A stretch of 64,000 bases of DNA from the NCBI GenBank assembly GCA_017405865.1, contig JAFQZN010000045.1:1-64000 (forward strand), read 5' to 3'. Below the pieces are notes generated by a model that made no database searches, had not been told where the DNA came from, and was given only the letters and a program-made list of their open reading frames with translations. Both the position numbers and the translations under genes were made by a program. Shown piece after piece: positions 48,686 to 55,752 of the stretch; positions within the stretch are counted from its first letter, which is position 1, and each line of letters begins with the position of its first letter. The DNA comes from Oscillospiraceae bacterium. GTDB taxonomy: Bacteria; Bacillota; Clostridia; Oscillospirales; Oscillospiraceae.

Positions 48686-49564
48686 ATGCAGGACTATATC
48701 GTTCGCGCGATCACGGCCGACGGCTATATCAAGGCAACGGCGATCCGCTCGACCAATCTCGTCGAGCGCGCGCGGAATATCCATAAAACGACGCCGACGG
48801 CAACGGCGGCCTTGGGACGCGTCCTCACTGCTGCGTCCATGATGGGAAACGTGCAGAAGGTCGAGAACGGTGCGCTGACGCTGCAGATCAAGGGCGGCGG
48901 CCCGTTGGGGACGATCCTTGCGACCTCGGACGCGGTCGGCAACGTGCGCGGCTACGTGCATAACCCGTCGATCACCCTGCTTGAAAAGTACGCGGGGAAG
49001 CTCGACGTCGGCGCGGCGGTCGGTACGGACGGTATGCTGACAGTCATCCGCGATCTGCAGATGAAGGAGCCGTATATCGGCTCGGTCGCGCTGGTGTCCG
49101 GCGAGATCGGGGATGACGTGACGGCTTACTTCGCGCAGAGCGAGCAGACGCCGACCGCCTGCGCCCTCGGTGTGCTCGTGGATACCGATCAGCATGTCAA
49201 GGCTGCGGGAGGGTATCTGATCCAGCTCCTGCCCGGCGCGCCGGAGGAAGCCATCGACAAGCTGGAGGCAGGCATTCAGAAGGCGGGAGCCGTGACGCCG
49301 ATGCTTGCCGACGGACTGACGCCGGAGGACATCCTGCGGCGTGTGATGGCTGATTTCGAGTTAGAGTTTTTGGAAACCACGCCGGTCGCCTACAAATGCT
49401 ATTGCAGCCGCGAGCGAGTGACCGCGACCCTGATCGCTATCGGCAGGAAGGATTTGCAGGAGATCGCCGACGAGGGCGAGCCCATCACGATCGAATGCCA
49501 GTTCTGCGACACGACGTACCGGTTCACACCCGAGGAGATCCGTCAATTGCTGAAGACGCTTTGA
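48686..49564 (+). CDS. hslO: Redox-regulated chaperone Hsp33
   Basis: This 292-aa chaperone is activated by oxidation and by unfolding of its C-terminal zinc domain. The N-terminal fold begins DYIVRAITADGYIKATAIRST. The zinc cysteines CYC ... CQFC (YKCYCSRERV and ECQFCDTTYRF) are all present. AAGGAG precedes the ATG at 48686; the longer reading frame starts inside the methyltransferase gene. In an anaerobe it likely protects against oxygen exposure. Confidence 0.94.
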   Translation: MQDYIVRAITADGYIKATAIRSTNLVERARNIHKTTPTATAALGRVLTAASMMGNVQKVENGALTLQIKGGGPLGTILATSDAVGNVRGYVHNPSITLLEKYAGKLDVGAAVGTDGMLTVIRDLQMKEPYIGSVALVSGEIGDDVTAYFAQSEQTPTACALGVLVDTDQHVKAAGGYLIQLLPGAPEEAIDKLEAGIQKAGAVTPMLADGLTPEDILRRVMADFELEFLETTPVAYKCYCSRERVTATLIAIGRKDLQEIADEGEPITIECQFCDTTYRFTPEEIRQLLKTL

Positions 49565-49567
49565 ACA

Positions 49568-49600
49568 AAAGAAGCACAGAGATTCTTCTCTGTGCTTCGT
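49568..49600. terminator. Bidirectional terminator between hslO and the zinc-ribbon gene
   Basis: GAAGCACAGAGA/TCTCTGTGCTTC stem with a short loop. A T-run follows on the minus strand (TTTTG) and a weaker one on the plus strand. Confidence 0.7.
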
Positions 49601-50004
49601 TAAAGAATAGCGATCAGGAGGATCGCAAGACACGCGGCGATGGTGATAATGCCCATCGTGATCGCTGCACTGCTCTTTGTCGCTTTATGACCCTGCTTCC
49701 GCGCGATTATGCCGAAAACCAGAGCCAGTATGCCAAAGATGGCAATCATGAGGAGCGGAGGAATATTGAAGTAAACCATTTCCTTTTGAATATTGCCGGT
49801 AATTGCCGAAAGCAGGAAAACCCAGCTGTAAACGACGCCGAGAATGCCAAGCACCAGTCCTGCAATGCCGAAGCCTCTGCCCGGCGACTTCTTTTTGACT
49901 ACAACGACCATCGAATCCTGCTGCAAAGGGTAGCCGCAATGCGGGCAGGACAGCGCTTGATCGGAGATTTCTTTTCCGCATTCCGGACAGTTTAACAGTG
50001 CCAT
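49600..50004 (-). CDS. Zinc-ribbon membrane protein (DUF4190-like)
   Basis: This 134-aa protein starts with a zinc ribbon, CPECGKEISDQALSCPHCG, followed by a basic linker and two to three hydrophobic helices (FGIAGLVLGILGVVYSWVFLLSA, LLMIAIFGILALVFGII and ITIAACLAILLIAIL). Such zinc-ribbon/DUF4190-type proteins are common in Clostridia and lack known function. GGGGGTGAT lies before the ATG. It converges on hslO. Confidence 0.8.
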   Translation of the reverse strand: MALLNCPECGKEISDQALSCPHCGYPLQQDSMVVVVKKKSPGRGFGIAGLVLGILGVVYSWVFLLSAITGNIQKEMVYFNIPPLLMIAIFGILALVFGIIARKQGHKATKSSAAITMGIITIAACLAILLIAIL

Positions 50005-50116
50005 ATTATCACCCCCACTGACCGCAGTATAGCATCTTTTGGAAAACCTGTCAATCCTTGCGGGAAGAGTGCTTTCCCTTCCTAATTCAAAAAACCAAAA
50101 AATTCAAAAATAGTGC

Positions 50117-50145
50117 TTGACAATTAATCCGTGTATGTGTATAAT
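50117..50145 (+). promoter_or_regulatory. Promoter of the five-tRNA cluster
   Basis: TTGACA (50117-50122), a 17-bp spacer and TATAAT (50140-50145): a perfect consensus, 28 bp before tRNA-Val. Confidence 0.88.
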
Positions 50146-50173
50146 AACAACCGTCGCTGATGTGCGGCAGTTC

Positions 50174-50249
50174 GGGAGCATAGCTCAGCTGGGAGAGCAC
50201 ATGCCTTACAAGCATGGGGTCACAGGTTCGAGCCCTGTTGTTCCCACCA
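50174..50249 (+). tRNA. tRNA-Val (TAC anticodon)
   Basis: Acceptor GGGAGCA/TGTTCCC (one G-U), D-loop AGCTGGGAGA, anticodon loop CTTACAA (TAC), T-loop GTTCGAGCC and encoded CCA. First of five tRNAs. Confidence 0.95.
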
Positions 50250-50255
50250 TCATCT

Positions 50256-50332
50256 GGCCCGGTGGTGCAGTCGGTTAGCACGCCAGCCTGTCACGCTGGA
50301 GGTCGACGGTTCGAGTCCGTTCCGGGTCGCCA
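50256..50332 (+). tRNA. tRNA-Asp (GTC anticodon)
   Basis: 77 nt with anticodon loop CTGTCAC (GTC), T-loop GTTCGAGTC, discriminator G and encoded CCA, six bases after tRNA-Val. Confidence 0.95.
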
Positions 50333-50371
50333 TAGTAACGCATCTGAGCCGAGATTTTCTCGGCTCAACAT

Positions 50372-50447
<76 letters not shown>

Positions 50448-50635
50448 TTTTATTGCATCAGCTTCGGATGTCGGAGTTGAAAGGCGGCTCTTGACAACAT
50501 GCCGGTGGCATGTTGTAACCGCCGTGGCTTTCCCGCAGGAAAGCAACTCCGACCGGAGGCACCATTTTTACTCATAAGGTTCCCGAGGGCGGAGTGGCTT
50601 TTCCACTGAAAAGTTCTTTATCCAAAGGACCATAT
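50448..50635 (+). repeat. Nested palindrome with duplicated tRNA-Phe 3' tail
   Basis: Between tRNA-Phe and tRNA-Gly, positions 50544-50568 repeat exactly the 25 nt at 50427-50451 (the end of tRNA-Phe and following T-run). GTCGGAGTTG (50470-50479) pairs with CAACTCCGAC (50544-50553) as an outer stem. Inside it lie GGCGG/CCGCC with a perfect ACAACATGCC/GGCATGTTGT hairpin (50494-50516), and a GCTTTCC/GGAAAGC hairpin (50527-50544). It looks like a branched RNA structure. No gene is seen here. Confidence 0.7.
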
Positions 50636-50711
50636 GCGGGTGTAGCTCATCCGGTAGAGCGCCACCTTGCCAAGGTGGAGGTAGCGAGTTCGAGCCTCGT
50701 CACCCGCTCCA
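50636..50711 (+). tRNA. tRNA-Gly (GCC anticodon)
   Basis: Acceptor GCGGGTG/CACCCGC, anticodon loop TTGCCAA (GCC), T-loop GTTCGAGCC and encoded CCA. Confidence 0.95.
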
Positions 50712-50718
50712 AAAAAAT

Positions 50719-50743
50719 AAGGAACGCGCTGCGTTCCTTGTTT
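50719..50743 (+). terminator. Hairpin between tRNA-Gly and tRNA-Cys
   Basis: AAGGAACGC/GCGTTCCTT stem followed by GTTTC. It may be a partial terminator or a processing signal. Confidence 0.5.
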
Positions 50744-50750
50744 CATATCC

Positions 50751-50825
50751 GGTGCCGTGGCCAAGTGGTAAGGCAAAGGTCTGCAAAACCTTCATTCCCC
50801 AGTTCAAATCTGGGCGGCACCTCCA
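50751..50825 (+). tRNA. tRNA-Cys (GCA anticodon)
   Basis: 75 nt with acceptor GGTGCCG/CGGCACC, anticodon stem AAGGT/ACCTT around CTGCAAA (GCA), T-loop GTTCAAATC and encoded CCA. Last tRNA of the cluster. Confidence 0.95.
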
Positions 50826-50826
50826 G

Positions 50827-50858
50827 AAAAAAGGACTTGCGAAAGCAAGTCCTTTTTT
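50827..50858 (+). terminator. Terminator of the tRNA cluster
   Basis: AAGGACTTGC/GCAAGTCCTT stem with GAAA loop, followed by TTTT. Confidence 0.85.
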
Positions 50859-50865
50859 CAGTAAA

Positions 50866-50989
50866 ATCCACCCTGACGGGTGGGTGAAATCTGCTTCGCA
50901 GATGAAATCGTCCTTGCGGACGGGGAAATCCGCCTCGACGGCGGACGGGTGGATTTCATTTCACCGAATGCGGCAGCATTCGATTTCAC
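50866..50989. repeat. Second array of short hairpins with GAAATC linkers
   Basis: Five small palindromes (CCACC..GGGTGG, ATCTGC TTC GCAGAT, CGTCC..GGACG, CCGCC..GGCGG and CGAATGC..GCATTCG) are linked by GAAATC, GGAAATC and GGATTTCA. The design is the same as at 12250-12350. It fills the space between the tRNA terminator and the lipoprotein gene. Confidence 0.7.
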
Positions 50990-51021
50990 AACAGCGCAGG
51001 CTTTGCAGAAATGCGCGTTGC

Positions 51022-52164
51022 CTACGGCGCGTCCGGAACAACGTCTGCGACGCCGATCCCGCCGAGGCCGGCTTGTTCGATCACTTCATCTGTCATGGGA
51101 TCGTAGAGCGTTACGAAATCGACGGTCGCCCCTGCGCTGACCTGCAGCAGCAGGCCGTCCTCGGTAAACCACCCGGGCAGATACACTCCGCTGCCGCTGT
51201 CAAAATGCCACGGGCCGAGCTGCTCCTCCAATTCAGAAACGGAAAGACCGAGAAGGCTATCCAAATCCGTCGGCGTTTCAATCAGCGGGATGCGAGGCCG
51301 CCAGCCGCCGAGCGTTCCGTTCTCCTCCATGCGAAAACTGATCAGCTCGGTCACGGTTTGCCAGTTGCTTGACATCGCCGCAAAGATCTCCGGCGAGCCG
51401 TTTGCGCTGTCGCCAGGCATGCGCCAGATCACACAGCAGCCAGTGTCATAGACGATCAGATCTGCAGCCCACTTCCGCACACTTGCGAGAGAGGAACCGA
51501 CGACGCCCCACGCACTGCCGCCCCAATCTGAGGCTCCGGCCGGCAGGCCGCCTTGAAAAACGATATTGCCGCCGTCAAGCGCCAGCGGATAACGCGCTTC
51601 TGCGTTGACAAGCGCGATTCCGCTGCCGTCCTGCTCCAGACGGACGTTTCCTTCCTCGGTCCAGCTCAACATCAAAATGCTGCATGCTTTCAAAACCGGA
51701 AAACCGTCCTCCAGCCCGTAGGCCCAGAACGCCTCGGTATGGACGCCGGAGGTCGGCCCCGGCGTCTGATAGACGAGCTCTGCCAAACCGTCCCCGTCCA
51801 GATCCGCCCAGAGCGGGTCTTCCATTGAATAATAGAAGGTTCGCAGCGGCGCGCAGCCGTCCGGCCCGAGCAACAAATAGAAATCAGGCAGATCTATCTC
51901 GCTTCGTATTGTGACGACGTCGTCCTGTGGCTCCTGCCGCGCACAGTGCAGCAGGCGCATGCCGGTCTGCTCGAGCATATCCGGCGGGGTGACGTCCTCC
52001 GCCGATTGCAGCTTGACGTCCGGCAGCATGGCCTGCACCTCTTCTAACGACGGCGAGGGAAGCGCCGTTACACGTTCGGAAGACTGCGCCGTTTCCCCGT
52101 TCCCACAGCCGGGCAGGGGAAGAGACAGCAGCAGGCAGAACAGAAGGATCAGTACTCGTTTCAT
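51022..52164 (-). CDS. Predicted lipoprotein with an FG-GAP/VCBS-like motif
   Basis: This 380-aa protein has a lipoprotein signal peptide (lipobox LPLPGC, Cys about residue 20) and a short tether. In the first half lies a motif like the calcium-binding repeats of FG-GAP/VCBS proteins, LWADLDGDGLAELVYQTPG. The remainder is not recognised. CGGAGG is before the ATG at 52164. Neighbours do not suggest a role. It is probably membrane-tethered on the outside of the cell. Confidence 0.7.
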   Translation of the reverse strand: MKRVLILLFCLLLSLPLPGCGNGETAQSSERVTALPSPSLEEVQAMLPDVKLQSAEDVTPPDMLEQTGMRLLHCARQEPQDDVVTIRSEIDLPDFYLLLGPDGCAPLRTFYYSMEDPLWADLDGDGLAELVYQTPGPTSGVHTEAFWAYGLEDGFPVLKACSILMLSWTEEGNVRLEQDGSGIALVNAEARYPLALDGGNIVFQGGLPAGASDWGGSAWGVVGSSLASVRKWAADLIVYDTGCCVIWRMPGDSANGSPEIFAAMSSNWQTVTELISFRMEENGTLGGWRPRIPLIETPTDLDSLLGLSVSELEEQLGPWHFDSGSGVYLPGWFTEDGLLLQVSAGATVDFVTLYDPMTDEVIEQAGLGGIGVADVVPDAP

Positions 52165-52195
52165 TGCAACCTCCGAATGGTATTTGTTTGATTTC

Positions 52196-52224
52196 AGACT
52201 ATCGCAGACGTCCGGTTTTGTCAA
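52196..52224 (-). promoter_or_regulatory. Promoter of the lipoprotein gene
   Basis: On the minus strand TTGACA (52219-52224), a 17-bp spacer and TAGTCT (52196-52201). Confidence 0.6.
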
Positions 52225-52276
52225 GGGCTTCGCTGCGCCGACGGAAAAACTGCAAGAGAAAAACTGTCAAAAAGTG

Positions 52277-52305
52277 TTGAAATCGCAGAAAACATGCTTT
52301 ATAAT
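52277..52305 (+). promoter_or_regulatory. Strong promoter of the yegP-like operon
   Basis: TTGAAA (52277-52282), a 17-bp spacer and TATAAT (52300-52305), 47 bp before the start; the Shine-Dalgarno ACAGGAGG is also strong. High expression is likely. Confidence 0.85.
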
Positions 52306-52351
52306 GTTATCGGGTAACCAACAAAAAAACAACTGACAGGAGGAATATATC

Positions 52352-52720
52352 ATGGGCAAATTTTCCGTTCGCACCACCGCTACCGGCATTAAGTTCGATC
52401 TGAAGGCAGGCAACGGCGAAGTCATCGCTACTTCCGAGGTCTACACCACGGAGGCCGCCTGCAATAAGGGCATCGAAAGTGTCAAGAAGAATGCGCCGAT
52501 CGCTGCGATCGAGGATCAGACGGTCGAAGGCTACAAGGTCGAGAAGCATCCGAAGTTTGAGATCTACAAGGACAAGGCAGGCGAGTTCCGTTTCCGCCTG
52601 AAGGCGACCAACGGTCAGATCATCGCCGTCGGCGAGGGCTACAAGGCGATGGCAAGCTGCAAGAACGGCATCGAGTCCGTGAAGAAGAACGCTCCGGAAG
52701 CTCCCGTTGTAAAGGAGTAA
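52352..52720 (+). CDS. YegP-family protein with two DUF1508 repeats
   Basis: This 122-aa protein has two tandem DUF1508 units: GKFSVRTTATGIKFDLKAGN to GIESVKKNAP, and PKFEIYKDKAGEFRFRLKAT to GIESVKKNAPEAPVVKE. The GxGIESVKKNAP element recurs exactly in both. Family members occur widely in bacteria and archaea and have no settled function. It is followed after three bases by a 72-aa gene in the same operon. Confidence 0.88.
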   Translation: MGKFSVRTTATGIKFDLKAGNGEVIATSEVYTTEAACNKGIESVKKNAPIAAIEDQTVEGYKVEKHPKFEIYKDKAGEFRFRLKATNGQIIAVGEGYKAMASCKNGIESVKKNAPEAPVVKE

Positions 52721-52723
52721 TCC

Positions 52724-52942
52724 ATGGACATCAAGGCCAAGATCTCGGAGATCGTAGACAAGATCAAAGGCGATCCGTCCTTGAAGGACGAATTCACGAA
52801 AGATCCGGAAAAGGCGATCGAGAAGCTCGTCGGCGTCGATATCCCCGACGGCGCGCTGGACTCCGTCGTGACCGGTGTTAAGGCAAAGCTCGCAGGAGAC
52901 AAGCTCTCCGGCGTTGCGGATACGCTGAAGAATCTGTTTTAA
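52724..52942 (+). CDS. Small helical protein, function unknown
   Basis: This 72-aa acidic and lysine-rich protein is predicted to be all helical. It contains DPEKAIEKLVGVDIPDGALD followed by SVVTGVKAKLAG, which recalls the leader-peptide portion of NHLP/nitrile-hydratase-like RiPP precursors. No core peptide, glycine-glycine site or modification enzyme is visible, so it may simply share the fold. Its ATG is three bases after yegP, with AAGGAG within the yegP end. A strong terminator follows. Confidence 0.7.
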   Translation: MDIKAKISEIVDKIKGDPSLKDEFTKDPEKAIEKLVGVDIPDGALDSVVTGVKAKLAGDKLSGVADTLKNLF

Positions 52943-52946
52943 CTAT

Positions 52947-52979
52947 AAAAAATGCTGCCGTTTTCGGCAGCATTTTTTT
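52947..52979 (+). terminator. Terminator of the yegP-like operon
   Basis: AATGCTGCCG/CGGCAGCATT stem with TTTT loop, followed by TTTTT. Confidence 0.9.
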
Positions 52980-52983
52980 GCTG

Positions 52984-53012
52984 TTGACATTTTAGCTGAA
53001 ACTTGTTATATA
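52984..53012 (+). promoter_or_regulatory. Promoter of the yitT-like gene
   Basis: TTGACA (52984-52989), a 17-bp spacer and TATATA (53007-53012), starting right after the preceding terminator. Confidence 0.75.
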
Positions 53013-53043
53013 TGTGTAGGTATTTTCTTGACGGAGGGCAGAA

Positions 53044-53904
53044 ATGAAAGGTTGGCGTACCGCACGGGATATTCTCGTCATCGTTTTTGCTGCATTGCTT
53101 TTGGCGCTCAGCTACCGTATTTTCATTTTTCCGAACGAATTCGCGCCGGCAGGGCTTCCCGGCTTTGCGACGATGCTGCAGCATCAGTTCGGCTTTAAGG
53201 TCGGCTATATGACGCTCATCTACAACGTCCCGCTGGTGTTTTTTGTTTATTTTCTGGTCGGACACGAATATGCGATCCGTTCGGCAATCTTTGCGCTGTT
53301 TTTTTCCACGATCCTGCTCGCGCTCGACTGCGTGGATCTTTCGCGCTTTATCTATCATTCGGATCACAGCGCTATTCTCGCGCCGATTGCGGGAGGCGTG
53401 GTCAGCGGCTTCTGCTACGGGATCGTGATGAAGCGCAACAGCAGCACCGGCGGAACGGATCTTGTTGCCGCCCTCGTGCATCACAAGTGGCCGGAGCATA
53501 ATTTGCTTTGGATCATCTTCATGATCAATGCGGCCGTCGCTGCCGTCTCCTATTTCGTCTATGACTATAAGATCGAGCCGGTCATCCTCTGCGTGATCTA
53601 CTGCTTCATTTCCAGCGAGGTCAGCGACATGATGCTCAAGGGCTTCAAGGAGGCGGTCAAGTTCGAGATCGTGACCGATCAGCCCGAGGAGCTGACCCAG
53701 GCGCTGATGGAAGCGCTGCATCACGGCGTGACCGAGCTTCCTGCGGTCGGCGGCTTTACGCACAGCAACAAAACCCTGCTCATCTGCGTGGTCAACAAGC
53801 GGCAGATCGTTCACTTCCAGAAGATCCTCGCCAGATTCCCCGGCTCCTTCGCCTATCTGTCCAGCGTCAAGGAGACGATGGGAAATTTCACGAGAAGCAA
53901 ATAA
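53044..53904 (+). CDS. YitT-family membrane protein (DUF161 + DUF2179)
   Basis: This 286-aa protein has about five or six membrane helices in the N-terminal two-thirds, including the signature FIFPNEFAPAGLPGFATMLQ, GVVSGFCYGIVMKRNSSTGGTDLVA and VYDYKIEPVILCVIYCF. A cytoplasmic C-terminal DUF2179 domain follows (about 205-286). Function of the family is not established. GACGGAGG precedes the ATG. It converges on mgtE across a bidirectional terminator. Confidence 0.88.
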   Translation: MKGWRTARDILVIVFAALLLALSYRIFIFPNEFAPAGLPGFATMLQHQFGFKVGYMTLIYNVPLVFFVYFLVGHEYAIRSAIFALFFSTILLALDCVDLSRFIYHSDHSAILAPIAGGVVSGFCYGIVMKRNSSTGGTDLVAALVHHKWPEHNLLWIIFMINAAVAAVSYFVYDYKIEPVILCVIYCFISSEVSDMMLKGFKEAVKFEIVTDQPEELTQALMEALHHGVTELPAVGGFTHSNKTLLICVVNKRQIVHFQKILARFPGSFAYLSSVKETMGNFTRSK

Positions 53905-53909
53905 TGAAA

Positions 53910-53952
53910 AAACCGACGTCCGCAGCTTTGCGGACGTCGGCTTTGTCGTTTT
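53910..53952. terminator. Bidirectional terminator of yitT and mgtE
   Basis: CCGACGTCCGCA/TGCGGACGTCGG 12-bp stem. On the minus strand it is followed by six T, ideal for mgtE; on the plus strand by CTTTGTCGTTTTC. Confidence 0.8.
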
Positions 53953-53953
53953 C

Positions 53954-55330
53954 TTACAGGTGCAGCAGCGCGGACGCTACGCCGAAGTAGACCAGCAGCG
54001 ACAGCGCGTCGACAATCGTTGTGATGAAGGGACTTGCCATGACCGCCGGATCGAAGCCGAGCTTCTTTGCCAGCATCGGCAGAGAGCAGCCGATCACCTT
54101 TGCGATCAGGACCGTCAGCGCCATGGTCGCGCAGACGACGAGGGCGACCAGCCAGGTAACGGCGTCGTTGCCGAGCAGCAGATGGTCGACCAGCATGATC
54201 TTGCCGAAGCAGACCACGGACAGCGACACGCCGCAGAGGACCGCAGTGCGGATCTCCTTCCAAATGATGCTGGGCAGATCGGAAAATTCGATCTCGCCGA
54301 GCGAGAGGGCGCGGATGATCGTGACGGAGGACTGCGAGCCGGAGTTGCCGCCGGTGTCCATCAGCATCGGAATAAAGGCGGTCAAAACGACCTGCGCGGC
54401 AAGCGCTTCTTCAAAGCCGGTGATGATCAGTCCCGTGAAGGTCGCCGAGACCATCAACAGCATCAGCCAGGGGATACGGTGGCGGAAGAGATCGAAGACC
54501 GTCGAACGCAGATACGTCTTGTCCGACGGCGTCATGCCGGCCATGATTTCGATATCCTCAGTGGCCTCGTCTTCCATGACGTCCATCGCGTCATCGAAGG
54601 TGATGATACCGACCATACGGTTTTCCGCGTCTACCACGGGCAGCGCGAGGAAGTTGTACTTTGATAACATCTGCGCGACTTCTTCCTGGTCGGTCTGGGT
54701 GCTGACCGAGATGACGTTGGTCACCATGATGTCTTCGATCATGGTCTCGTCATCCTGTGCCAGAAGAAGATCCTTCACCGTGACCAGACCGACCAGCGTG
54801 CGGTTGCGCGTCACGTAGCAGGTGTAGATCGTCTCCTTGTCGACGCCGGTGCGGCGGATGCGCAGGATCGCTTCCTCCACCGTCATGCCGGGGCGCAGGG
54901 AAACATATTCGGTCGTCATGATCGACCCGGCGGAGTTTTCGGGATAGCGCAGGATCTCGTTGATCTCCTTGCGCATTTCGGGATCCGCCTGCGACAGGAT
55001 GCGCCGCACGACGTTGGCGGGCATTTCCTCCACAAGGTCGACCGCGTCGTCGACGTACAACTCGTCGAGCACCTCGCGCAGCTCTACGTCGGAGAAGCCG
55101 CGAATCAGCAGCTCCTGCGCTTCCGGCTCCATTTCGACGAAGGTCTCGGCCGCCAGCTCCTTCGGCAGCAGCCGGAACAGAAGCGGAAGCCGCTCTACCT
55201 CCAGCTCGTCGAAGACGGAGGCGATATCGGACGGGTTCATCGTGATCAGAATGTCACGGATCGTCGGGTATTTCTTTTCATCCAAAAGCCGCTGCAGCGT
55301 GCTTTCAACGGTGACACTGTGTTCTGCCAT
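53954..55330 (-). CDS. mgtE: Magnesium transporter MgtE
   Basis: This 458-aa Mg2+ channel/transporter has the MgtE N-terminal helical domain (about 20-125, with ELEVERLPLLFRLLPKELAAE). Two CBS domains follow (about 130-255, with GMTVEEAILRIRRTG and NFLALPVVDAENRMVGIITFDD) that sense Mg2+, then a five-helix membrane domain with MDTGGNSGSQ and SLGEIEF. AGGAGG is before the ATG. A 190-nt leader with a small ORF and a strong hairpin precedes it. Mg2+-gated closure through the CBS and N domains is known for the family. Confidence 0.95.
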   Translation of the reverse strand: MAEHSVTVESTLQRLLDEKKYPTIRDILITMNPSDIASVFDELEVERLPLLFRLLPKELAAETFVEMEPEAQELLIRGFSDVELREVLDELYVDDAVDLVEEMPANVVRRILSQADPEMRKEINEILRYPENSAGSIMTTEYVSLRPGMTVEEAILRIRRTGVDKETIYTCYVTRNRTLVGLVTVKDLLLAQDDETMIEDIMVTNVISVSTQTDQEEVAQMLSKYNFLALPVVDAENRMVGIITFDDAMDVMEDEATEDIEIMAGMTPSDKTYLRSTVFDLFRHRIPWLMLLMVSATFTGLIITGFEEALAAQVVLTAFIPMLMDTGGNSGSQSSVTIIRALSLGEIEFSDLPSIIWKEIRTAVLCGVSLSVVCFGKIMLVDHLLLGNDAVTWLVALVVCATMALTVLIAKVIGCSLPMLAKKLGFDPAVMASPFITTIVDALSLLVYFGVASALLHL

Positions 55331-55521
55331 CGGTTCTATCCTCCTGCATCATAGTTTTTGCACAGATTCGGAAGCCGGCGGCGGCAGACGTTTATCGGCG
55401 CAGGGAACGGCTCTGACGGATGCAGAGCCATCCCTGCGGACTTCGGCCTACCGCTGTGCCGTTGGTACTCCCAGCATCCATGTCGTTCCCTCCTTTAATA
55501 TCAATTTCGGCTTACGCCTTA
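55331..55521 (-). promoter_or_regulatory. Structured mgtE leader with a small ORF
   Basis: The transcript is predicted to start near 55521 and runs about 190 nt before mgtE. It contains a GGCGTAAGCC stem, a 29-codon ORF (55392-55481) with an ideal ribosome-binding site, and within that ORF a long hairpin (GCAGGGA(T)GGCTCTG with CAGAGCC.TTCCCTGC). The known M-box (ykoK) Mg2+ riboswitch consensus is not visible. The arrangement suggests translation- or ion-dependent control of mgtE. Confidence 0.5.
55392..55481 (-). CDS. 29-aa leader peptide upstream of mgtE
   Basis: The ORF starts with ATG (55481) seven bases after AAAGGAGGG and ends TAA. The peptide begins MDAGSTNGTAVGRSPQGWLC and ends IRQSRSLRR, so it is basic at the C-terminus. 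The 61 bp from its stop to mgtE carry no other ORF. The ribosome-binding site is among the strongest in the window, which argues for real translation. Its codons overlap a long RNA hairpin. It could be a regulatory peptide, or the region could be a structured RNA in which the ORF is incidental; conservation would decide. Confidence 0.5.
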   Translation of the reverse strand: MDAGSTNGTAVGRSPQGWLCIRQSRSLRR

Positions 55522-55527
55522 TCAATT

Positions 55528-55556
55528 ATGATATTCTAAATCCGAAAAATTGTCAA
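55528..55556 (-). promoter_or_regulatory. Promoter of mgtE
   Basis: On the minus strand TTGACA (55551-55556), a 17-bp spacer and TATCAT (55528-55533). Confidence 0.75.
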
Positions 55557-55677
55557 GCGCAAGCGAGCAAATTCACCACATTTTTCGGTGAAATGGGCGT
55601 ACAATACAGCCAAACGCCGCTAAAATGACATTCTAAAAGGAAAATACAACATTTCTATCAGTTTTCCCATGAAACAG

Positions 55678-55705
55678 TTGCAATTTTTGTGCAAAGTGGT
55701 ATAAT
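55678..55705 (+). promoter_or_regulatory. Promoter of the glycogen operon
   Basis: TTGCAA (55678-55683), a 16-bp spacer and TATAAT (55700-55705), 48 bp before glgB. The AT-rich 120 bp between the divergent mgtE and glgB promoters hold nothing else that I recognise. Confidence 0.8.
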
Positions 55706-55752
55706 ATATGAGAATAGAATATGCTCCCGAAATATGACCAAAGGAGGCAGAG

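Noticed and set aside
50866..50989. CRISPR array
   Set aside because: Repeats are only short linkers and the hairpin stems differ; no uniform repeat-spacer spacing or cas genes.
55331..55521. M-box Mg2+ riboswitch before mgtE
   Set aside because: The leader has the right place, but I could not match the conserved M-box sequence; kept as an unclassified leader.
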